A stretch of DNA of 64,000 nt from Shewanella hanedai (GCF_007197645.1 NZ_VKGK01000008.1:1-64000); one strand, 5' to 3'; shown: positions 37,485 through 47,576, counted from the stretch's first letter. The notes: generated by a model not told the origin, from the sequence alone. Program-made: numbers and translations.

Positions 37485-38705
37485 TTATGCGAAGCCTAAC
37501 TCAACATCTCTGATGATAAAGTTACCCGTAAAGACTGGATCTGGCTCTCCGATCGGCTCCAGTTCAAAGTAGTCTTTATGCTCTTGAGGCAAGCCTTCGT
37601 AGCCACAAATCACTTGATAAAGCCAACTCTCCTTATCCCAAGGAAGTTCGTTTTCACCTAAGTAATCCAACGCAGACTGGCTGCGTCCAGAATCGATAAC
37701 TGCACAGAAATAGTTATCGACAGCCAACTTAAGTGGATTATCTGGAATAGCAAAATCTTCTGCTTGGCTCAAAGACACTGAAACATCTTGCTCACGAACT
37801 AACAGTTCATGAGGGGTACGACTGATCGCTTTTACTCGAGATACAATGTCTAACAACTCAGGTTCATAACCCGTGTTATGCACATCCACCGCCGCCGGCG
37901 CTAAAATGGCTTCTGCACGGTTAAACAAGATCGGCAGCTGTTTGTGGCTAACATGATCCACTGGTTTATAGTCTGGATGCAGATCCGTGTAGAGTAACCA
38001 TCCCTTCAGCAGACGAGTTCTTCCTCTAATCTGGCGGAATCGCCCAAGCAACTCAAGTAAACGTCCCTGAACGACGCTCAGTTCCTGAGTACAGTCACTT
38101 AAGGTTTCCTGTAGGGTTGTCACTAGCAGCTTACGCAGCTCTCTGATATCCCCCGCAATTTCACCTAGCTCGCTAAACTGGAACATGGCTAACCCGTTCA
38201 ATAGCTCTGTTACCTGGCTCTGTGCAAGTTCATTTTCTCGGATCTTGGCATTGATGGTGCCCACATAACCAAACTCATTGTTTATGCGACTCCAGAGCAC
38301 ACGAATCGAATATCTCAATCCTTCTGCGAAGCTGTACACATGCTCACTCAGATCGGAAAGATAAGCTTCTGTCGCACCAAAATCGACGTTTTGACGAGCC
38401 TCTTTATAATGATCCGCCAATGTCTTTATGCTGGCTAAAGATGAGCCCACGTTTGAATCTATCTGACGATTACGCTCATCACTGAGCGCTTCCTCAAGCA
38501 GAGCCCGCACTGAACGCTTCAGACGCAGTTCTTGATCTGGCTCTGGTCGCCAGAGGATCTCTGCTTTACGCAGCTTCTCGATTGCAGCGCTATTCTCACC
38601 ACTTTCAGAGACTGATCCCGACAGATACACATCCATAATAAGATCGGCATGTCGGCCTAGCTGCTTTAACAGCTTAACCCCAGCCTGATGTAGGTTAGTG
38701 CTCAT
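37485..38705 (-). CDS. Kleisin-like subunit (MukF/MksF/JetA-like) of an SMC complex
   Basis: A 406-residue soluble protein, third gene of the SMC operon. It has an N-terminal helical/winged-helix-like region (about 1-100) with HADLIMDVYLSG, a long helical middle (about 100-270) with leucine-rich repeats such as LRKLLVTTLQETL, and an acidic C-terminal segment. Size, helical content and position after an MukE-like gene and an SMC gene suggest the kleisin that links the SMC heads. Sequence similarity to MukF itself is not obvious by eye, so the role is mainly from context. Only one base separates it from the preceding stop codon. Confidence 0.6.
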   Translation of the reverse strand: MSTNLHQAGVKLLKQLGRHADLIMDVYLSGSVSESGENSAAIEKLRKAEILWRPEPDQELRLKRSVRALLEEALSDERNRQIDSNVGSSLASIKTLADHYKEARQNVDFGATEAYLSDLSEHVYSFAEGLRYSIRVLWSRINNEFGYVGTINAKIRENELAQSQVTELLNGLAMFQFSELGEIAGDIRELRKLLVTTLQETLSDCTQELSVVQGRLLELLGRFRQIRGRTRLLKGWLLYTDLHPDYKPVDHVSHKQLPILFNRAEAILAPAAVDVHNTGYEPELLDIVSRVKAISRTPHELLVREQDVSVSLSQAEDFAIPDNPLKLAVDNYFCAVIDSGRSQSALDYLGENELPWDKESWLYQVICGYEGLPQEHKDYFELEPIGEPDPVFTGNFIIRDVELGFA

Positions 38706-38706
38706 G

Positions 38707-39360
38707 TTAAACCAGATCCCTTTGGGTCGCCGTTTCAGCTTGAGCTTCCAAGCTCAAGCCCTCTGTTTCATCGATAAAGCGAATAACTTCATACAAGTAA
38801 TCTAACTTACCCGTCGCAATAAAAATCTGTTTCTCGACATTGGGTCTGGCCAAATATCCCAGCTCCACCAAACGCTTAAAAACTAGCTTTATCTGGGCAT
38901 CAACATTGGGGCTGGTCGATCCAAATAGACGATACTGGCTAATTTTAGCCAGTTGCTCACGAAATGCAGGCGTATCTTCGATGCGGGTTTGCAGCTCAGT
39001 TAAGCGCACTGCAGCGCCTTCAGACAACGGCGCATCCTGTCCACTGGACTCCTGAACTAGAACTAACCACTCCACTAATGGGATTAAGGCATTACAGATA
39101 TCTTTGAACTGAGATGAGATCACTTTACGCTCACGGTCACCTAACTGCTGGTAACCACAAAAGAAGACTTCTCCTTCACCTGCCGACCCGATAGTGCGGT
39201 TGATCTGGTTAAGATACACTTCGACACGTTCACGCGTGTCAGGATTTTTAAGTGAGCGCCAACTCTCCTCATCGGTCGTGCGGCAAATAAATTCGCCTTT
39301 TAACAGTCTTTCTATAATAGCGCCGGTGCCGACAACGACAGTCTCATTCATGTCTGACAT
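38707..39360 (-). CDS. MukE/MksE/JetB-like (KITE) subunit of an SMC complex
   Basis: A 217-residue soluble protein between the SMC gene and the kleisin-like gene. The C-terminal half (about 135-200) has winged-helix character: IKLVFKRLVELGYLARPN followed by a beta-hairpin-like IFIATGKLDYLYEV, as in KITE subunits. The start ATG at 39360 overlaps the stop of the SMC gene by one base (TAATG), a sign of coupled translation and fixed stoichiometry. Assignment is by size, fold pattern and gene order. Confidence 0.6.
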   Translation of the reverse strand: MSDMNETVVVGTGAIIERLLKGEFICRTTDEESWRSLKNPDTRERVEVYLNQINRTIGSAGEGEVFFCGYQQLGDRERKVISSQFKDICNALIPLVEWLVLVQESSGQDAPLSEGAAVRLTELQTRIEDTPAFREQLAKISQYRLFGSTSPNVDAQIKLVFKRLVELGYLARPNVEKQIFIATGKLDYLYEVIRFIDETEGLSLEAQAETATQRDLV

Positions 39361-42300
39361 TACACCGCCTCCTTTGCATTACGTTGATTCAGTTTGGCTG
39401 CGATTGGATTAAGCTGTGGCTTCACCACCTGAAGCTTCTTAGTCTGCTTGTTAATGATGTAGCGGTTAGCAAACAAATTAAGCACCTCAGATTCTGGATT
39501 AGGAAATGCGCCTAAAACAGAGATATTATTATTTTCACAGGCATCGAAAATCTTCTTCACGTTAGCGTGGTGCAAGGTGCCCAGCTCATCGATAGGCCAA
39601 TGAATCGTCACATCGGCGCGTCCACGCAGTAGACGTGTAAAGGCCAACAGGAACTTACATAAAATAAGATACGCCATACCATGACTGGAGGATTCATTGA
39701 GCTGTCTATCGGTGCGGATCACTAGATCGCTATTGCCCTCTTTCAATCTCAGCTCAATCTCAAGCAACTTAGAGATGCCTCCAGACAGCGCTGCACGGCC
39801 AATAATGTCTAAGGCACGGCGCATCGTGTTGGTGTAGTTCTCATCAGGCAGTTCACTAAAACCATCGGCTTTCCACTGATGGAAGGCTTTAACAAATGCC
39901 TCCAGTTCAGGCCAGAACTCCAGCTCACTAATGCGCGAGCGGATCTTAACCGCTGACTCAGAAACACCGTCGAGAAAGAGCTCCTCACCCACTTCTCGAG
40001 TGATGCGGGCACTTTGAGAGGCGATACGGCGATCAATATCCACTAATACATCATAGAAAGCGGTCAGGTCGACACCGAAGATACGCCCCTGCTCACGCAA
40101 AGCTGTGATCGATTGTGGCACCATCACATTGAGCAACTGCTCAAGCTGAGGCACGAGCTTGCGGTAATCGAGGATACGGATCCCTTTATCATTGAGGAAG
40201 CTTGATTCCTCACGCGCTCGCTCCCAGATCTCAGACAAACTCGAGCCGGATTTACTGGCGATCACTGAATCAAAATGCTCAATATACTGCTTCACAGAGC
40301 TCAATAAGCTGTCCCGTTTAAGCAGTTGCTCCTCGCCCTGACGCAGACGTTCGGTCAATCCACCTTGGGCATCATCTGTGTTTTGGGGCAGTTTAAGCTC
40401 AGTTAACTTACGCATCACGCTGCGCAGTTTAGTCAAGTTCTCAGAGGCTTCAACTTGAACAGAATCAGACTGCTTACGTTGATTGTCTAGCTCCTGACGC
40501 TTCGCTTTGACTTCATTGGCCTTAGATTTAAGCTGTTGATCTATTTCAGAAGTCGCATGCTTAACCTTGGCAAGTTCAGTCTGCAGTTTCGGCTTACGGT
40601 TCAACCAAGTATGTTGATACCAATCATCATAGCGCAGTACTTCGCTACGACGCTGCTCAGCCTTGCTGATACTGGTTTCTAAATCGCGGATCTCTTGCTT
40701 AAGCGCCACAATTTTATCTTCATCGACACCACGAGACTTAAGTTCGTTCTTATACCACTGCTCACAGGCTTTCTGTTCGCTATTAGCATGAGCACGTCTC
40801 TGTTCGATGTTGGCCTTAATCTGATTAACTTGGTTATCGAGTGCGCCAACCACCTCTTGCCAGTAGGCGTTCTTCTCCATTTTAGCTTCAAGCGCTTGCT
40901 CTTTTTGCTCTTCGAGCCACTCTTGATGCTGTGAATTCAGGTTTTTCAAATCACTGTCGAAACGACTTAGACTCTTCTGAGCCTCAGATTTACGCGAATT
41001 CAGTGATTGGTTAATCTTCTCCTGCTCGCCGCGTTTTTCATCAAACAAGCGACGAAGGTCATCACGACTATTTTTATAGGCCGTGCGAGCAAAGGTCAAT
41101 TCGCGAGTTAACCCATCGAGTTCTGCATTGATGGCAACCAGTTGATCTTCAGCTTCTGCCTGTAACTCTTTAGCGCTTTGCAGCACCTCTTCAGCCTTAG
41201 CATGACGAATACGTAATTCTTGCTCAGAAGCGGCGTATTCAGGCGCATCAATCGCCTTAAGATCAAGCGCAATACCGTAAAGGGCATCAACCTTATCAGC
41301 AAGAATTGATGGATGAAGATCGCTACGGTGCAGCAACTCAGGGTTAATGATCTTACCTAATGTCTCTTCCCAATCACCGCTCTCTTTACGTAAAAACTCT
41401 AGTAAAGTGTGAGATTGAGGGAACAGAATATGGTGTATCTCATCGAGTTCGCTCTGACGTTCAGTCACCCGTATGCCAGATACACGTAGGGCTTCATTCG
41501 ATTGATCACGCTTAGCTCTGAGCTTACGTTCTTCAATCGTCAATCTGTCGACCTTAGCGTTACAGCTTTCCTGCTCCTCGTCGGCGTGGGTTATCCGCTC
41601 ATCGAAGACCGCCAACGTCAGCTTTTCCTCCTCCGTGTAAGTGACATTATCAACTCGTACTTTAAGCTCAGCAGCTGAAAGCTTAAGTTGATACTCCTCT
41701 TCACGGAACTTAGCCCGGCCGGTTTCCATCTGTTCACGCCATAGGCCATCTAATGCCTCTAGCTCACCGCGCCCGATCTCTCTTTGTTTATCGCGACTTT
41801 CCCGATGGCTGTCCTGCTCTTGATGCAGATTTTCAAGCTCACGGTTTAGTCCTTCACCAATTTTACTGCGACGGGCATTGTAAGCCGCTTCAATATCTTG
41901 GTGCTTCTCAGTTTGTAACTTATGGCGTTCAGATAAATTTTCTAAACTGCCACGCCAGTTAGATAGCTGTTCGAGATCCATCTTGGCTTGCTCGATATCG
42001 GCATCCAAAAAGTTTGCGTGTTGCTCTTCGATGGCATCGAGTTCATATTCACACTTGGCCACATCACCTTTTGCAGCTGACAAGTCCAAGTTGAGCTCAT
42101 CACGCTGCTCTTTCCACTCATCATCGAGTGCTCTGAGTTGGGCATTCAGCGCTTTAGATAAGTCTTGATTGTGATCTTGGCGTTCAACTTCAACGGTTTC
42201 ATCTTTGCTATAGCCGCATTTTAGACTGGCAAGACGCTGCTCTGCACTGAGAAGTTGATCAAACTCCTGCTCTAACTTCTCAAATTCAGGGCGGATCTGC

Positions 42301-43034
42301 TCAAAACCTTGAATAAGCTGACTGTCTCTAATCCAAGCTTCGACTCGTTGCGGGTTCAGACGAGAACTTGGTGGGTTGACCCCGTCCTCCTCTAATATGG
42401 CGGCGATCATTGATTTGATCGTCTCCATCTTGCCCTCTTTCGAATGCACCGCTTTGGCGAGCTTTTCGATATGACGCAAAGAATGCTCTGCTTCGCACAA
42501 CGAGAATTGGCGCGCATAGTTACGCAGTTCAGTGCGGTTGCTGCCCGTACTGAGTAGCGCACGGTCATTTTGAATAATCGCTCTGAATTCGCGGGTGTTA
42601 AGCAGGTTAGTGACCGCGACTCCCGCTCGTTTCATCTCACGGCCAAGCTCGGCCATGGTATGGCACTGGACCATGTCGCCCAGATTCGACTTAATATAAT
42701 CTTCTAGCTCAAAGCCCTTGGCGATAAAGCGATAGTTCACCCCTTTACCGTCACCTGCTGATGCTAGAACCGCTTGATTGAGCAAGCCATCGGCACGCTT
42801 ATACTCATAGATAATGAAACTGGAATCATGGGGCAGATACCACCGCTCGAAACTGTCACGGGTCGAAGGAACAACACGACTTGGGTATTCGCCATAAAAG
42901 ACAGGAACCAGACGCTGTAGCGTGGTTTTTCCTGAGGCGTTGGTACCACAAATGTTGGTATGACCATCTAGGGCGAGTTCCACTACACCAGGGAGGTGTG
43001 TATCGATAAGCACTATTCGATTCAAGCTTGGCAT
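39360..43034 (-). CDS. SMC/MukB-like ATPase (DUF3584-type), first gene of a three-gene operon
   Basis: A 1224-residue ABC-type ATPase of SMC architecture. Walker A is GTNASGKT (30-37). Two long coiled-coil arms (about 260-520 and 600-930) flank a central non-coil segment (about 530-595) that fits a hinge. A C-terminal half-head holds a signature-like SSSHGMAYLIL (around His1118) and Walker B WPIDELG (Asp1149, Glu1150). The signature differs from the usual LSGG form. Length and motifs recall DUF3584/MksB and Wadjet JetC proteins. No JetD (toprim/DUF2220) gene follows. Likely role: DNA loop extrusion, chromosome organisation or plasmid exclusion. Confidence 0.8.
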   Translation of the reverse strand: MPSLNRIVLIDTHLPGVVELALDGHTNICGTNASGKTTLQRLVPVFYGEYPSRVVPSTRDSFERWYLPHDSSFIIYEYKRADGLLNQAVLASAGDGKGVNYRFIAKGFELEDYIKSNLGDMVQCHTMAELGREMKRAGVAVTNLLNTREFRAIIQNDRALLSTGSNRTELRNYARQFSLCEAEHSLRHIEKLAKAVHSKEGKMETIKSMIAAILEEDGVNPPSSRLNPQRVEAWIRDSQLIQGFEQIRPEFEKLEQEFDQLLSAEQRLASLKCGYSKDETVEVERQDHNQDLSKALNAQLRALDDEWKEQRDELNLDLSAAKGDVAKCEYELDAIEEQHANFLDADIEQAKMDLEQLSNWRGSLENLSERHKLQTEKHQDIEAAYNARRSKIGEGLNRELENLHQEQDSHRESRDKQREIGRGELEALDGLWREQMETGRAKFREEEYQLKLSAAELKVRVDNVTYTEEEKLTLAVFDERITHADEEQESCNAKVDRLTIEERKLRAKRDQSNEALRVSGIRVTERQSELDEIHHILFPQSHTLLEFLRKESGDWEETLGKIINPELLHRSDLHPSILADKVDALYGIALDLKAIDAPEYAASEQELRIRHAKAEEVLQSAKELQAEAEDQLVAINAELDGLTRELTFARTAYKNSRDDLRRLFDEKRGEQEKINQSLNSRKSEAQKSLSRFDSDLKNLNSQHQEWLEEQKEQALEAKMEKNAYWQEVVGALDNQVNQIKANIEQRRAHANSEQKACEQWYKNELKSRGVDEDKIVALKQEIRDLETSISKAEQRRSEVLRYDDWYQHTWLNRKPKLQTELAKVKHATSEIDQQLKSKANEVKAKRQELDNQRKQSDSVQVEASENLTKLRSVMRKLTELKLPQNTDDAQGGLTERLRQGEEQLLKRDSLLSSVKQYIEHFDSVIASKSGSSLSEIWERAREESSFLNDKGIRILDYRKLVPQLEQLLNVMVPQSITALREQGRIFGVDLTAFYDVLVDIDRRIASQSARITREVGEELFLDGVSESAVKIRSRISELEFWPELEAFVKAFHQWKADGFSELPDENYTNTMRRALDIIGRAALSGGISKLLEIELRLKEGNSDLVIRTDRQLNESSSHGMAYLILCKFLLAFTRLLRGRADVTIHWPIDELGTLHHANVKKIFDACENNNISVLGAFPNPESEVLNLFANRYIINKQTKKLQVVKPQLNPIAAKLNQRNAKEAV

Positions 43035-43466
43035 TTCTTTCCTTATCCAAACGATGCCTCAAGCGAGGCGATGTAACATCAAAAAACAGTAAAACCCCAG
43101 ATAATCTAGGGGATGAGTTCATTTCATCATCTATATAGAGTGACTAAAATAAATCAAAGCGGCACAGTTGGCAATCCGGCTATCATGACAATGAGCACAG
43201 GATTTTGAAACCGAGATCATACGCTATTTCATGACAGTTAGTCGCACAAGGAAAGAGCAATTAAATTAAACGAGGAAAAGCGCAGAATATGCGCGTGGGT
43301 CAGTGCAGAGTTCAGCCTTTAAAACCTGAACTCTGCACCATGAAGCGAGTAGATTGTAAACTCGTAGACAACACCTTAGGCTTGGGATTATCTGCGATCT
43401 TTTATCAAGTGACGTAAAATTGTTTACTCACTTTTTGTAAGTAAAAGAATAAATAAGATGACGTTA
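43035..43466. other. Intergenic region upstream of the SMC operon with a strong hairpin
   Basis: About 430 bases. A perfect 12-bp inverted repeat, TGCAGAGTTCAG/CTGAACTCTGCA (43304-43315 with 43326-43337), has a 10-base loop and no U tract. It may end the DUF4198 transcript imperfectly or be a structured leader. No gene is seen. Confidence 0.6.
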
Positions 43467-44282
43467 TCAATTCAATACCGCTTCAAATGTTAGAAATATT
43501 TGCCCATGAAGATCATCCGCTAATGCATTATCTGATGCTTCTTGCTCAAACTCAGCAATGAGTAAATAACGCCCTGCATGTTCAAGGGTAAAGCTAATCA
43601 TTCCTTTAGCATCCGTCGTCAGCTCTACATTTTCAGGGTCATTACGGTAACGTACACCTTCCCTTAAGATTTCAACTTTAACGTTTGACTCTGGTTTACC
43701 GTTATAAATAAATTTAAATTTGGCTTCTTCACCCTGCGCCACATCTGACGGATGAGTGACGGGTACAAATTCTAAACCTTGATTATTCACCGCAAAGTTT
43801 TCTGACGGCGAATTTAGCGTGATATACGTTTGAATACTGCTAGACGATTCAACCGTACGAACATCATATGCCCCTTTAGGTAACTTGCTCTCACGGTTTT
43901 GTTTATTCGTATTGCCTAACCACTGCTTTTTGTCTTCGCCTTTTATTTTATAACTTGTCCAATACTTAGGTTCGCCACCCATTTTAAGTTGATAGGTACC
44001 ATCATTTTCAAGATAAACATCAACAACACTTTTACGGTGACCTCGATAGCTAGAACCAGGAAACACTGACTTTCCATCAGGCGCTACGATTTCCATTTTC
44101 TCGGCACCCAACGGTTTATCGACGTTAAATGCCTCATTAGAGGCAGTCACATCGACCATCACCCACTCTCCCTTGTCATTGGATAGATTAAAATGACTTG
44201 GCAAGAACCAACGATTATGTGCCGCTGCTTGAGAAGCAAATAACAAGGCTGTAGCCCCTACAAGTAGTGTTTTAAATTTCAT
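43467..44282 (-). CDS. Periplasmic DUF4198 protein
   Basis: A 271-residue exported protein with a signal peptide (MKFKTLLVGATALLFASQAAAHN, cleavage near residue 21). The mature N-terminus begins HNRWFLPSHF, typical of DUF4198, a family found next to metal-uptake TonB receptors. Two beta-rich domains follow, the second with VEILREGVRYRNDPENV. The His at the mature N-terminus is a possible metal ligand (inference). It overlaps the upstream DUF2271 gene by 4 bases and is the last gene of the Fur-linked operon. Confidence 0.85.
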   Translation of the reverse strand: MKFKTLLVGATALLFASQAAAHNRWFLPSHFNLSNDKGEWVMVDVTASNEAFNVDKPLGAEKMEIVAPDGKSVFPGSSYRGHRKSVVDVYLENDGTYQLKMGGEPKYWTSYKIKGEDKKQWLGNTNKQNRESKLPKGAYDVRTVESSSSIQTYITLNSPSENFAVNNQGLEFVPVTHPSDVAQGEEAKFKFIYNGKPESNVKVEILREGVRYRNDPENVELTTDAKGMISFTLEHAGRYLLIAEFEQEASDNALADDLHGQIFLTFEAVLN

Positions 44283-44776
44283 AGTGATCCCTTAATAGTA
44301 AACATTGATTTGGCCATTTCTGAGTTCGCTGCCAACGTAAAAGTCTGATCAGCCCCATTCAAGGTGAATTTTTGTTTGATGATGCCGCGCCCGCCATTTT
44401 CACGTACAACCTCTACGTTCAACACGTAATCGCCTGCCGCTAATGGGTCTTTATCATCATCGAGGGCGTTAAAATCTAATTGATATCGCCCTGCTGCACG
44501 GGTCGCTGAGGTAATGGAATCAACCAATTCGTTATCTTTACGACCCACTTTTCGCCACCAACGACGAATATCTTTTAGCCACTTAGCCCTTTCTCTCCAC
44601 AGCACTAAGGTTCTTACGCTCTTGCCTGAACTATCTTCTAGCCACACCGCCACATAAGGGTTGTGGTATTCACCCGCTTTTGACGGTAGCGTCAGTGATA
44701 ATTGCAACTCTGCAGCCGATGACGTAGCCATCCCTCCTAGCCATAAAAACATGATAAATAAAACTTTTACTTTCAT
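44279..44776 (-). CDS. Periplasmic DUF2271 protein with flavinylation-like motif
   Basis: A 165-residue exported protein with a signal peptide (about 1-21). The mature part has LQLSLTLPS, YVAVWLEDSSGK and RWWRKVGR, all DUF2271-like. DSITSAT at residues 86-92 resembles the D-x-x-[ST]-[GS]-A-T motif in which ApbE attaches FMN to the last Thr (here Thr92). DUF2271 genes are known to cluster with PepSY membrane proteins. I chose the ATG at 44776 (GGAGG upstream) over the frame to 44821. The role suggested is a flavin electron carrier for reduction of imported iron complexes. Confidence 0.8.
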   Translation of the reverse strand: MKVKVLFIMFLWLGGMATSSAAELQLSLTLPSKAGEYHNPYVAVWLEDSSGKSVRTLVLWRERAKWLKDIRRWWRKVGRKDNELVDSITSATRAAGRYQLDFNALDDDKDPLAAGDYVLNVEVVRENGGRGIIKQKFTLNGADQTFTLAANSEMAKSMFTIKGSL

Positions 44777-44789
44777 AATGGTCCTCCAA

Positions 44790-45365
44790 TCAAACCCCGA
44801 TAAAATAAATACTAATAACAAATAAAGAGCTCATAACACTGACAGCCATAGTCCGATTGATACGCCGTTGAGCCAGCGCTAACACAAAACCGCTAAGGCT
44901 AAAAACGATCATGAGCACCGCACTCAAATCGATAATGAATCCCCAAAAATCACCGCTGTTTCTCCCTTTATGCAGATCATTGAACAATGCCCAATAGCCA
45001 TAATCGATCGCCTCCTTGTAGGCTTCCCCCGAATGTAAATCGATCGTTAGGCTCAAATAGGCGCCTGGGCCTTTGTCGGTGATAAATAGCTCCTCCTCTT
45101 CACGCTCAATACTTAACCGATTGCCATTTAGATGGTTCTCTTTGATAAGAAAATTCAGCAAGTTCCCTTGGTTTTTCGAGGTGAGTAATTCTGTAGGTGC
45201 AACAAAATCAGCCTCAAGCACATCAGCTTGATGCTCAGCAAACCATTCAGGATGATTAAGCGTGACTCCAGTAACAGAGAAAAAAATCATCAGCGTGAGT
45301 AACGCCATAGAAACGTACACATGGATAAGCCGTGACAAGGCCAAAAATGACTTATTGATGCGCAA
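44790..45365 (-). CDS. PepSY-associated transmembrane protein
   Basis: A 191-residue inner-membrane protein: helix 1 (about 12-35) with RLIHVYVS and GVTLNHPEW, a periplasmic PepSY-like stretch (about 40-120), helix 2 (about 140-163) beside FNDLHKGR, and a final helix (about 170-190). The histidines near the helix ends are candidate heme b ligands, as in other PepSY_TM proteins that move electrons across the membrane. The start is TTG at 45365, supported by AGGGG seven bases upstream; no nearby ATG fits. It lies between the TonB receptor and the DUF2271 gene. Confidence 0.82.
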   Translation of the reverse strand: MRINKSFLALSRLIHVYVSMALLTLMIFFSVTGVTLNHPEWFAEHQADVLEADFVAPTELLTSKNQGNLLNFLIKENHLNGNRLSIEREEEELFITDKGPGAYLSLTIDLHSGEAYKEAIDYGYWALFNDLHKGRNSGDFWGFIIDLSAVLMIVFSLSGFVLALAQRRINRTMAVSVMSSLFVISIYFIGV

Positions 45366-45533
45366 GATTTGCCCCTAGAGATTGAGCAGCACTTGCTGAG
45401 CACAAGACTAGAGCCGTGACAGGATTATCCCGCTGACATTTTCGAGAGGTATGATTCATCAATGTTACCGTCACAAGAGGAGAAAATGACAACTAGTCAT
45501 CATCTACTCTTGCTGATTAATAGTGTGACTTGA

Positions 45534-47576
45534 TCAGAATTGGTAGCTAGCAGCTAATTTGAAATTACGACCGACTTCATTGTCGTTATACTTTTCATTT
45601 CCCCAATACATGCCAAAGCTATTATGGTTTTGGTACGCTTTATCAAAGACATTATCAACAGCCAATTTAAGTGATAAACCTTCAATCTCAGCCACTTGAT
45701 AATCTAACCAAAAATTACTGACGCCATAGCCCGCTTTATTCACTTTTTCAGTCACTAGGTTGCCATTGCTAAGAGAGTTTTCATCTAAACTTGCTGCGCT
45801 AGCAAAATGACTATTCCAGCCAATCAATACTGAGTCAGTTATCTGATAATCAGCACCAATTTTAATCACCTGCGTACCGCTATATAGGTTGTCAGTGGTG
45901 TAACCTGGGTAAGCATTTTCCCCAGTGTTATAGCTATAACTAATGTAGGCGCTTAAATCTTGGTGACTAATGTTAAAACCTGCCTCAACCCCTTTCATGG
46001 TTAAATCATATAGACCACGGGTTAAGCTGGTATTTTTGGTGGGATGAAAAGAGTTATCAATCGTGTATTGATAGACATTAATGTAAGTGCTTGCAGTGTC
46101 GACATTAAGCAGGCTTTCTAAATCTTGAATGACATTAAGCTCGAAATGATTACCAGTTTCAGCTTTCGCATCATCAGATTGTGTCATTCCTTCTTGAATC
46201 ATGAGTGTTTCAGGTAACCCAGGGCCTTTAAAGATCCGACCGTAGCCAAACTTAAGGTTTAGATCTTCGTTAGCCAGCCAATTAACCGCGAGCTTAGGTG
46301 ATAGTTGATTAAATGAACTGTCATAAGCACCACTCAGTGAATAGTTATCATAACGAACGCCTGGCACAATAGTGAATGCGCCAAACTCAAATTCAGCTTG
46401 AACATAAGCACCAATCAAAGATGACTCAGGGCCATTATTGACCGACACGTCTTCAGACGTCATGGTGCCATCTGACAAGGTGATTTGTTTTAATCCTGCA
46501 ACATCGATGGCTTGTTTTGACTTGAAACTGTCAACTCCCGCCGTCCACGCAATATCATTAATGATAAAAGTATTACGGATATTTAAGCCGATAGTTTTAT
46601 AAGAGTAATCACGTGATGGAGTCGTTGCAGTGCCATCACTTTGCCATTTCCCATCACTGTCTCGGTACCAATTCTTACCTGTAGCACTCCCGCGCGTCAT
46701 TTTCTTTTCATTAAAATAAGCATCGACTGATAAATCTAACAGTGGGTTACTACTGTCATTATGGTAATTAAGCGTATAGGTATCACGTTCATAACCATTA
46801 AAGCCGAGCGCTTCATCCAATGTTGTCACGCCAGGCTTTTCACCTGACAATGCTCTATGACCACTGTCTTCATAACGTTGGGCTGAAAAATCTAGCTGCT
46901 CAACCTCACTAAAATCATAAACTAACTTGATTAAGCCACTTTTTAATTCACTGTGTTTATTCACAATAGGCTCTTCACCCGGTGTATCAATATCACCAGA
47001 CTCATTCCAATTTACCGTGGCTAACGCGCTTAATTTCTCGGTTAGCATGCCGTAAAGGCTAACGTTACCTTGCCTAAATTCAGTCGCCGTATCCATGGCT
47101 GCTGCAGTTTTAAAACCAAACTTTTGATTCGGCGCTAACATGTCTTTTGGATCTAACGTTTCATACTTAATCGCACCAACATTAGCCCCGTAACCGCTTA
47201 GCACTGATGCAGCACCTAATTCGACAGAAACACTCTTTAACATCGAAGGATCAACCATTTGGTTACCCGCGTGATGGAAAAGCTGTCCGTCTTGACGTGC
47301 ACCATCGATAGTGACATTCGCAGAATGCTCTTCAACACCACGTATGTACGTTTTCTGGCTATATCGCACACCATTACTCACATCAACCGCAGCGATTTTA
47401 TTAAAAATACCTTTTATATCATTAACCTGCTCATCAAGTATGACTTCAGATGATACTTGATACTGGCTTTCTTCTTGAACAGCAACTGCGGTAGTTTCTA
47501 ACTCTTGAATCTCTTTCGCTAACAATTGAGGACTCAATGTTGCAGCGATAACTAATGACAAATAACGAACTTTCAT
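45534..47576 (-). CDS. TonB-dependent outer-membrane receptor, iron-related
   Basis: A 680-residue receptor: signal peptide (about 1-20), plug domain (about 45-150) with TYIRGVEEHSANVTIDGARQ, a 22-stranded barrel, and a C-terminal Phe (LAASYQF) that signals barrel assembly. The plug variant and lack of a signalling extension suggest a siderophore or heme receptor, but the ligand cannot be told. A Fur box lies 45-67 bases upstream. It is the first gene of the cluster with PepSY, DUF2271 and DUF4198; the next gene starts 168 bases on. Confidence 0.9.
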   Translation of the reverse strand: MKVRYLSLVIAATLSPQLLAKEIQELETTAVAVQEESQYQVSSEVILDEQVNDIKGIFNKIAAVDVSNGVRYSQKTYIRGVEEHSANVTIDGARQDGQLFHHAGNQMVDPSMLKSVSVELGAASVLSGYGANVGAIKYETLDPKDMLAPNQKFGFKTAAAMDTATEFRQGNVSLYGMLTEKLSALATVNWNESGDIDTPGEEPIVNKHSELKSGLIKLVYDFSEVEQLDFSAQRYEDSGHRALSGEKPGVTTLDEALGFNGYERDTYTLNYHNDSSNPLLDLSVDAYFNEKKMTRGSATGKNWYRDSDGKWQSDGTATTPSRDYSYKTIGLNIRNTFIINDIAWTAGVDSFKSKQAIDVAGLKQITLSDGTMTSEDVSVNNGPESSLIGAYVQAEFEFGAFTIVPGVRYDNYSLSGAYDSSFNQLSPKLAVNWLANEDLNLKFGYGRIFKGPGLPETLMIQEGMTQSDDAKAETGNHFELNVIQDLESLLNVDTASTYINVYQYTIDNSFHPTKNTSLTRGLYDLTMKGVEAGFNISHQDLSAYISYSYNTGENAYPGYTTDNLYSGTQVIKIGADYQITDSVLIGWNSHFASAASLDENSLSNGNLVTEKVNKAGYGVSNFWLDYQVAEIEGLSLKLAVDNVFDKAYQNHNSFGMYWGNEKYNDNEVGRNFKLAASYQF

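Noticed and set aside
37485-43034. Calling the SMC operon a Wadjet defence system outright
   Set aside because: No JetD-like nuclease gene is adjacent and gene order differs from jetABCD, so only an SMC/MukBEF-like label is supported.
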